This document shows positions 7,315 through 14,508 of a stretch of DNA of 64,000 bases, one piece after another (position 1 is the first letter of the stretch; each line of letters begins with the position of its first letter). The notes beneath the pieces are model-generated. The model searched no databases and had not been told where the DNA came from. It was given only the letters and a program-made list of their open reading frames with translations. The position numbers and the translations under genes were made by a program. Source of the stretch: Inquilinus ginsengisoli_B (GTDB taxonomy: Bacteria > Pseudomonadota > Alphaproteobacteria > DSM-16000 > Inquilinaceae); contig NZ_JBNDJK010000001.1 in assembly GCF_050434925.1 (NCBI RefSeq), positions 2,356,001 through 2,420,000 on the forward strand. The letters run 5' to 3'.

Positions 7315-8946
7315 CTACACCCACTTCATCGAGCTGTCATAGGTGCTGTGCCGCTGCCCCTCGACGGCATAGCGCAGGGCGTCGATGGCGTGGTTCTCGC
7401 GGTCCTCCAGCTCGGACAGGATCACGCCGGTCTTCGGATGGGTGCGATAGCTGTACAGCGCCAGCTCGTCGATCAGGTGGCGGCAGCGCGGATGCACCAC
7501 GATGTCGTGCGCCTTCAGGAACTCGACCCCGTCCTTGACCGACCCGGCCCCCTTGGTCGACCCGGCGATGCTGCCGAAGCCGTTGCGCTGCATGTAGCTG
7601 ATGGTCTCCGGCCGGGAGCTGTCGGCGATGATCGGGCCGCGCCGCGACCCCGGCACGGTGTCGAACAGCGCCGGCGTCCGGTCGATCTCGCAGCCGACCT
7701 GATGGGCCTCGTGGTCGACGAACAGCGTCCGCCCCTGGACGAAGCAGCGCACCAGCACCGTCGGGTCGCGGGCGAAGCCCCAGTCGGCGCCGAACAGGAA
7801 GCGGGCATCGGCCGGCGTGTCGAACGCCTCCACCTTCCAGTTCCTGAACACCCGGGCCTCGCTGAAGGTCTGGTAGCCGCCGAGCCAGACATGCTGGTGC
7901 TTGTCGGCGTCGCGCCCGCGGTCCCATTCCATCTCGGTCCGCAGCACCTCCGGAAAATGCAGGTTCTCCGTCCAGTTGGCCCACACCACCGCGGCATCCG
8001 GCGGCGGCGTCCCGCCGCGAAACAGCGCGTCCACCGGGTCGGTCGGCTTCACCGGGTTCCACGAGAACCACAGCTCCGACCCCGGCTTGCGGAGGGTCGG
8101 GCGCAGCAGGTCCAGGCTGCGGATCGACAGGGCTTGCGCCTCCTCGACCCAGGCGATGTCATAGCCCTCCAGCGATTTGATGCTCTCCGCCGTGTGGTTC
8201 TGCATGCCCTGGAAGATGATCCGGCCGCCGCCGGGCGTCAGGATGCGGTTGGCCTGCACCGTGAAGGCCGCGCCCAGGTCCAGCGCCTGGATCTTGTCCT
8301 CGATCAGCCGCTTGACCGACTGGTCGAGCGAACGCTGCACCTCGCGGATGCACACCGCCCGCAGCGGCGCCGCCTCGATGCAGCGCCGCACCAGCATCTC
8401 GGCGAAGGCATGCGACTTGCCGGAGCCGCGGCCGCCGAACGCGGCCTTGTAGCGCGACGGCTCCAGCAGCGCCTCGAAGGTGGGCGCCAGGCCGGGCGGC
8501 GGCAAGGCGGGCAGCGGCGGCGCGGCCGCCGCCCATGGCGCCAGCGTCTCGGGCGGTTCCGGTGGGTCCTGCGGCGCCGGCACCAGGCCCGTCTCGCTCA
8601 GCCCCTGGTCGCGGCAGAACGCCACGAACGCCGCGTCCATCGCCGGCAGGTGGTCGGCGTCATGCCGCGCGGCGCGGTGGCGCAGGCGGCGGGCCCTGCC
8701 GATGTCGCCCAGCCGGCGCACCACCTCCGGCGGTGGGGGTTGCCCCTCGGCGCGCAACAGCGCCACATACCAGAAGCAGCGGGCCACGACGTGGGGCCGC
8801 TGCATCATCTCGCAGCCGACCTGGGCCGCGCTGCGCGGCGAGAACCCGGCCTCCCGCGCCGCGCGGGCGGCATTGCCGTGATGCGCGAAGCACCAGGCGA
8901 AATTGTCCCAGCGTAGCGGCAGCCATTCCATCACATCGGCGTTCAT
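7315..8946 (-). CDS. Phage terminase large subunit with fused small-subunit-like N-terminus
   Basis: A 543-residue DNA-packaging motor protein. Residues about 12-60 (NFAWCFAHHGNAARAAREAG, then FSPRSAAQVGCEMMQRP) look like the DNA-binding head of a terminase small subunit. A Pro-rich linker (about 120-155) leads to a PBSX-type large subunit: Walker A GGRGSGKS (171-178), Walker B YDIAWVEEA (262-270), and an RNase H-like nuclease with acidic residues in GADWGFARDP (Asp388), ADSSRPETI (Asp442) and NHAIDALRY (Asp522). All catalytic residues look intact. The ATG at 8946 has GAGG five bases upstream. No portal, capsid or tail genes accompany it, so it is a prophage or gene-transfer remnant that has kept an apparently functional motor. 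Confidence 0.85.
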   Translation of the reverse strand: MNADVMEWLPLRWDNFAWCFAHHGNAARAAREAGFSPRSAAQVGCEMMQRPHVVARCFWYVALLRAEGQPPPPEVVRRLGDIGRARRLRHRAARHDADHLPAMDAAFVAFCRDQGLSETGLVPAPQDPPEPPETLAPWAAAAPPLPALPPPGLAPTFEALLEPSRYKAAFGGRGSGKSHAFAEMLVRRCIEAAPLRAVCIREVQRSLDQSVKRLIEDKIQALDLGAAFTVQANRILTPGGGRIIFQGMQNHTAESIKSLEGYDIAWVEEAQALSIRSLDLLRPTLRKPGSELWFSWNPVKPTDPVDALFRGGTPPPDAAVVWANWTENLHFPEVLRTEMEWDRGRDADKHQHVWLGGYQTFSEARVFRNWKVEAFDTPADARFLFGADWGFARDPTVLVRCFVQGRTLFVDHEAHQVGCEIDRTPALFDTVPGSRRGPIIADSSRPETISYMQRNGFGSIAGSTKGAGSVKDGVEFLKAHDIVVHPRCRHLIDELALYSYRTHPKTGVILSELEDRENHAIDALRYAVEGQRHSTYDSSMKWV

Positions 8947-8960
8947 CCCGGCCTCGCATG

Positions 8961-8981
8961 AAAAAGCCCGCCGCGGCGGGG
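8961..8981 (-). terminator. Terminator-like hairpin just upstream of the terminase start
   Basis: On the minus strand a CCCGCCG/CGGCGGG palindrome is followed by TTTTT (complement of 8961-8965), the form of a rho-independent terminator. It lies 15 bases before the terminase ATG with no minus-strand gene immediately upstream, so it is either the end of a lost gene or an attenuator. Confidence 0.4.
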
Positions 8982-9119
8982 CCGGGCGGGCGCAGCTCTT
9001 CGACTCTGCCTGAATTGTGCAGCGTCAGGACAAGCTCTCGCGGGGCCGGCAACCCGGTGTCGCGGATGGCCGTCATCGGGTAGCTTGGGCGCCGGGCGAC
9101 GGTGGGGATGGCGGCGGCG

Positions 9120-9551
9120 ATGGCGACGGATTCGGATCTGCGGGAGAAGCTTCGGAAGATCGAGGCGCTGCATGCCGGTGCCGGCACCGAGGGAGAGCGG
9201 CTGGCGGCTGAGGCGGCGCTGGAGCGGATCCGGGCGCGGCTGCGGCAGCAGCAGGCCCGGGATCCGGCGGCGGAGACGAAGGTCACGCTGCCCGACCAAT
9301 GGTCGCGGCACCTGTTCGTGGCGCTGTGCCGGCGCTACGGGCTGCAGCCGTTCCGCTACCCGCGCCAGCGGCGGACGACGGTGATGGTGCGGGCGCCGCG
9401 AAGCTTCTTCGACCAGATTCTGTGGCCGGAGTTCCAGGAGCTGAACGCCGAACTGAGGCGCTATCTGCACGCGGTGACGCTGCGGGTGATCCGCGACGAG
9501 GTCCATGCCGACACGGCCGAGGCGCCCGAGGTCGCCGAGCCGGCGGCGTGA
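9120..9551 (+). CDS. Small basic phage-associated hypothetical protein
   Basis: A 143-residue soluble protein divergent from the terminase gene. The N-terminal helix pair (LREKLRKIEALHAGAGTEGE, then AAEAALERIRARLRQQQ) has the look of DUF2786-type domains, in which a KI-x2-L segment is followed by an Ala-rich helix. The rest holds a PRxxRTTVMVRAPRSFFDQI stretch with aromatic and basic residues that might contact nucleic acid, then an acidic tail. Three in-frame starts exist (GTG 9102, ATG 9108, ATG 9120); 9120 was chosen because it precedes the first regular helix, but 9108 is equally possible. Position next to terminase suggests phage origin. Function is not known. Confidence 0.55.
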   Translation: MATDSDLREKLRKIEALHAGAGTEGERLAAEAALERIRARLRQQQARDPAAETKVTLPDQWSRHLFVALCRRYGLQPFRYPRQRRTTVMVRAPRSFFDQILWPEFQELNAELRRYLHAVTLRVIRDEVHADTAEAPEVAEPAA

Positions 9552-9590
9552 CCGGACGCCGGCGGGGCTGACTCGAGGCGTCGTCCCCGC

Positions 9591-10376
9591 TCAGTCGCGC
9601 GACGTCGCCCGGGGGTGTGCCGCCTCCCGGTCCTCGGCGGCTGCGGCGACGGCCGCTTCCTTGGCCCGGATCGCGCCCAGCGCCGAGGCGACCAGCCCGG
9701 TCGGGATGGCGATGATGCCCAGCGCCACGAACAGCATCAGCACGGTGAAGATCCGGCCGATGGCGGTGACCGGATAGACGTCGCCATAGCCGACCGTGGT
9801 CAGCGTCACCGCGGCCCACCACATCGCGTCGAACACCGAGGCGAAGGCCTCGGGCTGGGCGTCGTGCTCGAACTGATAGATCACCAGGGCGCAGACATAG
9901 AGCACGATGACCGCCGCCGCGCCGAACACGACGATCTCCTCCTTCACCGCGCGCCAGGCGGAGGTCAGGCGGTCGATGGCGCTGTTGTAGCGGGCCAGCT
10001 TCAGCAGCCGGACCAGACGCAGCAGCCGCAGCGCCCGGACCGCGCGCAGGTCGATGCCGATGCCGGCGAAGACGAGGCCGAGATAGAACGGCGCGATCGC
10101 CAGCAGGTCGACGACCCCGAAGAAACCTCGCGCATAGGCGCCCGGGGCAGGGGTGGTGGCAAGGCGCAGGACGTATTCGGCCGTGAACACCGCGACGACG
10201 ACGCTCTCCGAGACGGCCAGCACCGTCGCGGCCCAGCCCGGCAGGCCGGGCAGGGTCTCGATCCCCATCGACAGGGCGGAATACAGGATCAGCGCGTGCA
10301 GCCCCAGCTCGACCCGGTGCCCCAGCCCGGGATGCCGCCCGTCGAGGGCGGTCGCCACCTGCGTCCTCCAGCCCAT
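9591..10376 (-). CDS. Voltage-gated potassium channel (ion transporter family)
   Basis: A 261-residue six-helix channel subunit of the inner membrane. Helices S1-S3 occupy about residues 22-105. S4 is an arginine ladder, DLRAVRALRLLRLVRLLK (109-126), typical of voltage sensors. S5 (about 148-168) is followed by a pore loop with the K+ selectivity filter TLTTVGYGD (191-199), and S6 has the LMLFVALGIIAIPTGLV gate region. The short cytosolic tail lacks an RCK/TrkA domain. The ATG at 10376 has GGGGAG five bases upstream; the open frame continues upstream for 60 codons without hydrophobic character. Its role is probably potassium flux or membrane-potential control. It is monocistronic. Confidence 0.88.
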   Translation of the reverse strand: MGWRTQVATALDGRHPGLGHRVELGLHALILYSALSMGIETLPGLPGWAATVLAVSESVVVAVFTAEYVLRLATTPAPGAYARGFFGVVDLLAIAPFYLGLVFAGIGIDLRAVRALRLLRLVRLLKLARYNSAIDRLTSAWRAVKEEIVVFGAAAVIVLYVCALVIYQFEHDAQPEAFASVFDAMWWAAVTLTTVGYGDVYPVTAIGRIFTVLMLFVALGIIAIPTGLVASALGAIRAKEAAVAAAAEDREAAHPRATSRD

Positions 10377-10491
10377 GATCGCTCCCCGAATGCGCCGGAA
10401 CTGCGCCGTCACGGCAACTGGACGGAGTATACGAACGCGCAATCGTTCAACACAGTGGCTCCGTGTCATTGCGACAGGAGGCGATGCAGCC

Positions 10492-10722
10492 ATGGCCTGT
10501 TGGGTGAAGCGAATACTCCTGAAATCCGGCGAGTTCGTTAAGGAAGACGAGCTCACAGGAGAGACCAGCAGCTATGAAGGACGGCCGCCGATGGTCGGTG
10601 ACGAAATCGTCGTCAGGTGGCGGGGCAAGGAGATGAAGGTGCGCGTCGTCTGGGGAAACTGGCCGGGTCGCATCGCCGAGGATGACGACGCCTTGGTGCC
10701 GATCCGGGCAGAGGAGCTATAG
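10492..10722 (+). CDS. 76-residue hypothetical protein
   Basis: A small soluble protein starting MACWVKRILLKSGEF, with a central GDEIVVRWRGKEMKVRVVWG stretch of alternating charged and beta-branched residues, suggesting a compact beta-barrel (SH3-like or translation-factor-like fold). The ATG at 10492 is preceded by a strong AGGAGG ten bases upstream, and the frame is terminated cleanly at 10722, which together argue that it is a real gene. It is divergent from the potassium-channel gene with about 115 bases between. No family was recognised. Confidence 0.6.
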   Translation: MACWVKRILLKSGEFVKEDELTGETSSYEGRPPMVGDEIVVRWRGKEMKVRVVWGNWPGRIAEDDDALVPIRAEEL

Positions 10723-10750
10723 GCGATACGGCAACGCGACGGGCTTGCGA

Positions 10751-10813
10751 GACCATTGCCTCTCCCGCTTGCGGGAGAGGTCGGACATCCGAAGGATGTC
10801 CGGGTGAGGGATG
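10751..10813. repeat. Intergenic double-hairpin repeat
   Basis: Two consecutive perfect hairpins, CTCTCCCGC/GCGGGAGAG and GGACATCC/GGATGTCC, followed by GGGTGAGGG. This composition is a frequent intergenic repeat in alphaproteobacteria. A related end, CCCTCACCCGG, recurs at about 10902-10912, so the copy may be a split or nested one, interrupted near the insertion-sequence remnant. Confidence 0.6.
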
Positions 10814-10952
10814 GCGGCCTGGCCGAAAGCACCGCTTTGCCAGGAGCGAGCGCATGATCCGCCCTGTCCTGAAACGCTGATCCTGGTGTCGCGGCCGGGC
10901 GGCCCTCACCCGGTCTCGCTGCGCGATGTCCAGCGGATAGATGGGTGACATT

Positions 10953-11924
10953 TTAGACCGGATGGATGGGTGACAGCTGCGTCGGGTTGGGGCGCCTGCG
11001 CGCAGGCGCCCCAACCCGACGCAGTCGCTTCTGCTGGGGGTCGATCACCCCGATCGGCGTGTTGTAGAAGCGCATGCGCAGCTCGCCGGTTTCGCGTTCC
11101 TCGATGGCGACCCATTCGCCGACCAGAACCTCGGACACGAACAGGAAGTCGCCCGCCCACTTGATCTCGCCGTTCGAACGCACCCGGCGGATATCGGCTT
11201 CCCGGGGATACTCCGGCTCCGGCAGACGCTTCGGCAACGGCCGCGGCGACGGCTGATAGTGCCGCGCCGGCGGCGTCTGCCCCAAGGCTTCATGCGGCCG
11301 TTCGTGGTTGTAATACGCCCGGAATTCGGCGAAGCGTGCAGCCTGGGCCGCCCGGTCGGCCGCCGCCGGCTCAATCGCCTCCCGCAGGGTCAGATGGAAC
11401 CGCTCCTGACGTCCATTCTGCTGCGGCTTGCCCGGTGCCGTCCGCTCGTGCCGGATGCCCAGCTTCGCCCACCAGGCGCTCAGCCGCGTCAGCCCGGTAA
11501 CCCCGGGCGAGGCGAACGGCGAACCGTTGTCCGACCGCATGATCTCGGGCAGGCCATTCTCCTCGAAGCTCCGCTCGAACTCCGCTCGCGCCTCCTCACC
11601 CCGGGTGCTGTCGCCCGCCGTCAGCCCCAGCAGATACCGCGCATAGCCGTCGCCGATCGTCAGCGGCTCGCACCGCTCGCCATTGCCCAGCCGAAACCAG
11701 CCCTTGTGGTCTGTCGCCCAGACCTGGTTCGGCCGCTCCGCCACCGTCAGACCGCCCAGCGTCGGCGGCACCCGATGACGCCGACGCCGCGGCTGCACCA
11801 GACCCTCCCGCTTCAGGATCTCCCCCGCCGTCGACGGCACCGGCCAGGCCGCCTCCGGATAGCGCTCCTCCAGCTTCGCGATGATCTTCGCGCTCGCGGT
11901 AAAATCATCGTAGCAAATGTGCAT
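10953..11924 (-). pseudogene. IS481 family transposase, N-terminally truncated
   Basis: 323 codons remain. The DDE integrase core is complete: Asp72 in VWATDHKGW, Asp132 in IMRSDNGSPF and Glu174 in QNGRQERFHL, followed by the typical YYNHERPHEALGQTPP and a C-terminal beta-rich tail with GVIDPQQ. The missing piece is the helix-turn-helix front (about 80 residues in full-length relatives); the visible frame begins inside the segment that precedes KIIAKLEERYPE. The last 20 or so codons run through a 48-bp palindrome, so the original C-terminus may also have been altered. Without the DNA-binding head the protein is probably inactive. Confidence 0.8.
10977..11024. repeat. Perfect 48-bp palindrome without loop
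   Basis: The 24 bases 10977-11000 (beginning CTGCGTCGGGTTGGGG) are the exact reverse complement of 11001-11024. The palindrome lies inside the 3' end of the transposase remnant, next to the element's left-end direct repeats. It probably arose by an inverted duplication during a rearrangement. Confidence 0.85.
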
Positions 11925-11932
11925 ACAGTTCT

Positions 11933-12178
11933 ATGTTTCATTGTGGGGCCGTCGTGTACGATGTTTCAGTGAACTTGCGGCCGGATCGATCCTACCGGCT
12001 CGACGCAGATCAGCGCGGCGATACGAAGCGGCTTCCGTCGAAGCCGACCAGCCAGATGCTTGCTGTCGGCGCACAGGCAGGCGGCGTTTCTGCCGATGTC
12101 GCCTGGCGGATATACCGGGCGATGATCGAAGCCGCGGCCGGCGAAGCTCCTGGATCCGGGCGCATCCATGATGTCTAG
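11933..12178 (+). CDS. Possible 81-residue gene fragment
   Basis: An open frame beginning MFHCGAVVYDVSVNLRPD and ending EAPGSGRIHDV, with one protein-like amphipathic helix, SADVAWRIYRAMIEAA. No ribosome site precedes the ATG at 11933, and it begins exactly where the truncated transposase ends, so it may be the 3' remnant of a gene that the insertion sequence interrupted. No family recognised. Confidence 0.25.
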   Translation: MFHCGAVVYDVSVNLRPDRSYRLDADQRGDTKRLPSKPTSQMLAVGAQAGGVSADVAWRIYRAMIEAAAGEAPGSGRIHDV

Positions 12179-12193
12179 CTTCGTGAACTGCTC

Positions 12194-12351
12194 ATACCAG
12201 CGGCCTGAAATATTGACCGGTCATGGCGAGCCCCGCAGGGGCGTGGCCATCCAGAATGGTGGGGTTCGTTCCGGCTGCAGGACTGGATGGCCACGCTTCG
12301 CTCGCCATGACGAAGAAGGGGCGGAGAGTCGATCTCAAAGGCCGTTGGTAT
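12194..12351. repeat. Dispersed palindromic element B, copy 1
   Basis: A 158-bp element with inverted ends: ATACCAGCGGCCTGA at the left, and TCTCAAAGGCCGTTGGTAT at the right. Inside are a hairpin AGCCCCGCAGGGGCGTGG and the inverted pair TGGCCATCCAG/CTGGATGGCCA. A second copy of the family is at 38526-38656. Together with flanking non-coding DNA it fills the 11925-12500 gap; no promoter was identified there. Confidence 0.7.
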
Positions 12352-12500
12352 CAGCCGTCCATATGGCCTGATCACGCCTTGATTGCCTCATGGGCACAAG
12401 GTCGATCGCCGCGCTGCTCCCGCGCGGCGAAGGCGAAAGCCCGTCAACCGTGTCCCGTCAACCGTGTATCGTCGCTGCAAGGACACCGGGGAGGACGCCC

Positions 12501-13241
12501 ATGCCGTCGCTTTGCCACCGTCCGGCCTCGATGCCGGCCGCCATTGCCCTCGCGATTTTTCTCTCGGCCTGCGCTGCCGACCGGGCGGCGGCGCCGACCG
12601 CATCGCCGTTCGTCTCCGTCGCGACCCAGCCGGCCAATGTCGGCGACGCGCGGACCGCGGCGCTCGCCTACCGCAACTCGGGCGCCTATGACCGCGATGT
12701 CGCCGAAATCGCCGCGCAGGCCGGGCGCTGGCTCGCCGGGCGGGCCGCCGGCGTGGCCCGCCCGGCGCTGGTGCTCGACATCGACGAGACCGCCCTGTCG
12801 AACTGGGAGGTCATCCTGCGCGACGATTTCGGGCGGCCGATCGCCGGCCCGTGCGACCCGGCGGGGAAAGGGCCGTGCGGCTGGGCCGCCTGGGACCAGC
12901 TCGGTCGCGATCCGGCAATCGGGCCGACCCTGGCGCTGTTCCGGCAGGCCCGGGCCGCAGGCGTGGCGGTCTTCTTCATCACCGGGCGGCCGGAGAGCCA
13001 GCGGGCGGCGACGGAGCGGAACCTCGCGGCGGGGGGTTACCGCGGCTATGCGAGGCTCGCGATGGTGCCGGACGGTGCGCATTTCACCTCGGCCGCGGAG
13101 TTCAAGGCGCCGGTGCGCGCCGCGATCGAGGGCGAGGGCTATACGATCGTCGCCAATGTCGGCGACCAGCCCTCGGATCTCGCGGGCGGCCATGCACAGC
13201 GTGCCTTCCTGCTGCCGAACCCGTTCTACCGCGTGCCCTGA
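12501..13241 (+). CDS. HAD-family class C-type acid phosphatase, lipoprotein
   Basis: A 246-residue lipoprotein phosphatase related to the 5'-nucleotidase lipoprotein e(P4) and plant/bacterial class IIIB HAD acid phosphatases. The signal peptide ends in the lipobox LSAC (Cys24). Motif I is VLDIDETALSNWE with nucleophile Asp93 and general acid Asp95. FFITGRPESQR supplies motif II, and ANVGDQPSDLAGG the metal-binding motif IV. It would dephosphorylate nucleotides or other phosphomonoesters in the periplasm or at the outer membrane. The ATG at 12501 follows GGGGAGGA by five bases. It is a single gene, preceded by repeat element B. Confidence 0.85.
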   Translation: MPSLCHRPASMPAAIALAIFLSACAADRAAAPTASPFVSVATQPANVGDARTAALAYRNSGAYDRDVAEIAAQAGRWLAGRAAGVARPALVLDIDETALSNWEVILRDDFGRPIAGPCDPAGKGPCGWAAWDQLGRDPAIGPTLALFRQARAAGVAVFFITGRPESQRAATERNLAAGGYRGYARLAMVPDGAHFTSAAEFKAPVRAAIEGEGYTIVANVGDQPSDLAGGHAQRAFLLPNPFYRVP

Positions 13242-13355
13242 CCCCGAAGGCGCACCGTCACTGCGATGTCCCAGGGAACCCGGCCTTCCGGTGCGGTATC
13301 TGTCGACGCGCCCCCGAGACCGCCCCCCACCGCCCCCACCGGCGCCGGAGAGGTC

Positions 13356-13718
13356 TCACCGGGTCAGGCTGGCCGCCAGCGCCTGCAGGTCGGCCGTGCT
13401 GAAAGGCTTCGACAGCACGGGCCGCACGATGAAGCGATAGTCGATCTGGTCCTTCGGACGGGAGGACACGAAGGCGAAGGGTATGCCTCGCTCCGCCAGC
13501 ACCTCGGCCACCGGATAGACGTCCTCGCCTCCCGCCAGCTGGATGTCCAGCAGCGCCGCATCGAACGCCTCGGATCTTGCGGCCGCAAGCGCATCCGCCA
13601 GGCTCGACACCGGGCCGACGATCCGGAATCCGGCCGCACCCAGCGCGTCCGCCACCAGCACCGAGATCAGGAACTCGTCTTCGACCACGAGGATCGTCGG
13701 TCTGTCGTCGGATCCCAC
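13356..13718 (-). CDS. Single-domain response regulator (receiver)
   Basis: A 120-residue CheY-like receiver with no output domain. Acid pocket residues are Glu13/Asp14 in VVEDEFL, the phosphoacceptor is Asp58 in AALLDIQLAGGE, the switch serine lies in FAFVSSRPKD (85-86), and the conserved lysine is Lys104 in VLSKPFS. The sequence style (LAGGEDVYPVAEVL, RGIPFAFVS) matches the small receivers common near HWE/HisKA_2 kinases in alphaproteobacteria, but no kinase is adjacent, so the partner must be encoded elsewhere. It probably acts through protein-protein contacts or as a phosphate sink. Confidence 0.88.
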   Translation of the reverse strand: MGSDDRPTILVVEDEFLISVLVADALGAAGFRIVGPVSSLADALAAARSEAFDAALLDIQLAGGEDVYPVAEVLAERGIPFAFVSSRPKDQIDYRFIVRPVLSKPFSTADLQALAASLTR

Positions 13719-14150
13719 GTCCCACTCCCCCGTCTACGATGGCTCTTCCATCAACAGCCGGAGGCCAGGGAAGTGCGGACCCGATCGTGTCTTTTGTATC
13801 TTTCGGGCGCAACCCGGCCCGGACCATGGTGAGGGGGAGATCCGGACCGGGCCTGAGCGCTGGGGGTGAGAACAGGCGCACGATGATAGAGAACTGCTAT
13901 CTTAAGGTGCAGACCAGGGGTGGTTTCACCCCTTTTTTGGAACAGGCCGGTGCGCAGGCAGCGGCTTCTGTCGCGAATGCCGCCTCTTCCGCTGCCTGGT
14001 GGGCGCGGCGCCGCAGCGTGTGATCGTCGGCCGCGGAATCATCAGGTGGCGGACGAGCCGAACAAAGCCCGGGATCGAAACGGTGACCCGGGCCCGGTGT
14101 GAGCCGCAGTTCGCCATTGAACTCGGCCGCTTCCGGCGCATGTCATTGCC
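13719..14150. other. Gene-free region with a plus-strand terminator
   Basis: No supported gene lies between the receiver start and the small secreted-protein gene. The region contains the terminator at 13917-13938 and otherwise featureless GC-rich sequence. A short frame before the terminator (ATGATAG at 13882) stops at once. Confidence 0.4.
13917..13938 (+). terminator. Rho-independent terminator
   Basis: Stem GGGGTG (13917-13922) with CACCCC (13927-13932), loop GTTT, then six T residues. Orientation is plus strand, but no plus-strand gene ends nearby, so it may end a small untranslated transcript or a lost gene. Confidence 0.65.
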
Positions 14151-14447
14151 ATGAAACCTCTCATCCGCCTGGCGCTCCTCGCCGGCGCGGTCCTGGCCTT
14201 CGCACCGATGGCCAGCGCGCAATGCGTTGTGGACCCGAAGGCCGTCGATGCCGATGGCGCTCCCTGTGCCAACGGGCCGGCCGGCGGGTCTCCACCGCTG
14301 GTCCGCGGTCAGCGGCCGGTCGTTCAGGATATAAAGCCCCCCCAGAAGGTGGCTCCGGTCAGGCCGATCCCAGCCCCCAATCCGGCCAGGCCGGGCAACC
14401 TCATCGATCCCCCGAGCCTCGCGCCGCCATCCGCGCTGAAGCCATGA
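14151..14447 (+). CDS. Small secreted proline-rich protein
   Basis: A 98-residue protein with a clear signal peptide (KPLIRLALLAGAVLAFAPM, cleavage after ASA at residue 23) followed by a mature part of about 75 residues rich in Pro. Two cysteines (QCVVDPKAVDADGAPC) could form a disulfide. No domain was recognised. It is convergent with the giant RTX gene, whose stop is at 14509. The ribosome site is weak, so the start rests on the signal peptide. Confidence 0.6.
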   Translation: MKPLIRLALLAGAVLAFAPMASAQCVVDPKAVDADGAPCANGPAGGSPPLVRGQRPVVQDIKPPQKVAPVRPIPAPNPARPGNLIDPPSLAPPSALKP

Positions 14448-14508
14448 TCCTTCCGCAAAGGATTTGAACTCGCGTTTTCACGTGAGAGCGGTGTTCCAAA
14501 AGTGCCGC

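Larger units (their letters stand above)
10934..11924 (-). mobile_element. Truncated IS481-type insertion sequence
   Basis: The element keeps its 3' end and most of its transposase but has lost the 5' part. Two near-identical 17-bp direct repeats, CGGATAGATGGGTGACA (10934-10950) and CGGATGGATGGGTGACA (10959-10975), mark the left end and probably include the terminal inverted repeat and an internal transposase-binding copy. No matching inverted repeat was found at the right side near 11924-12000, consistent with truncation. Confidence 0.7.
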
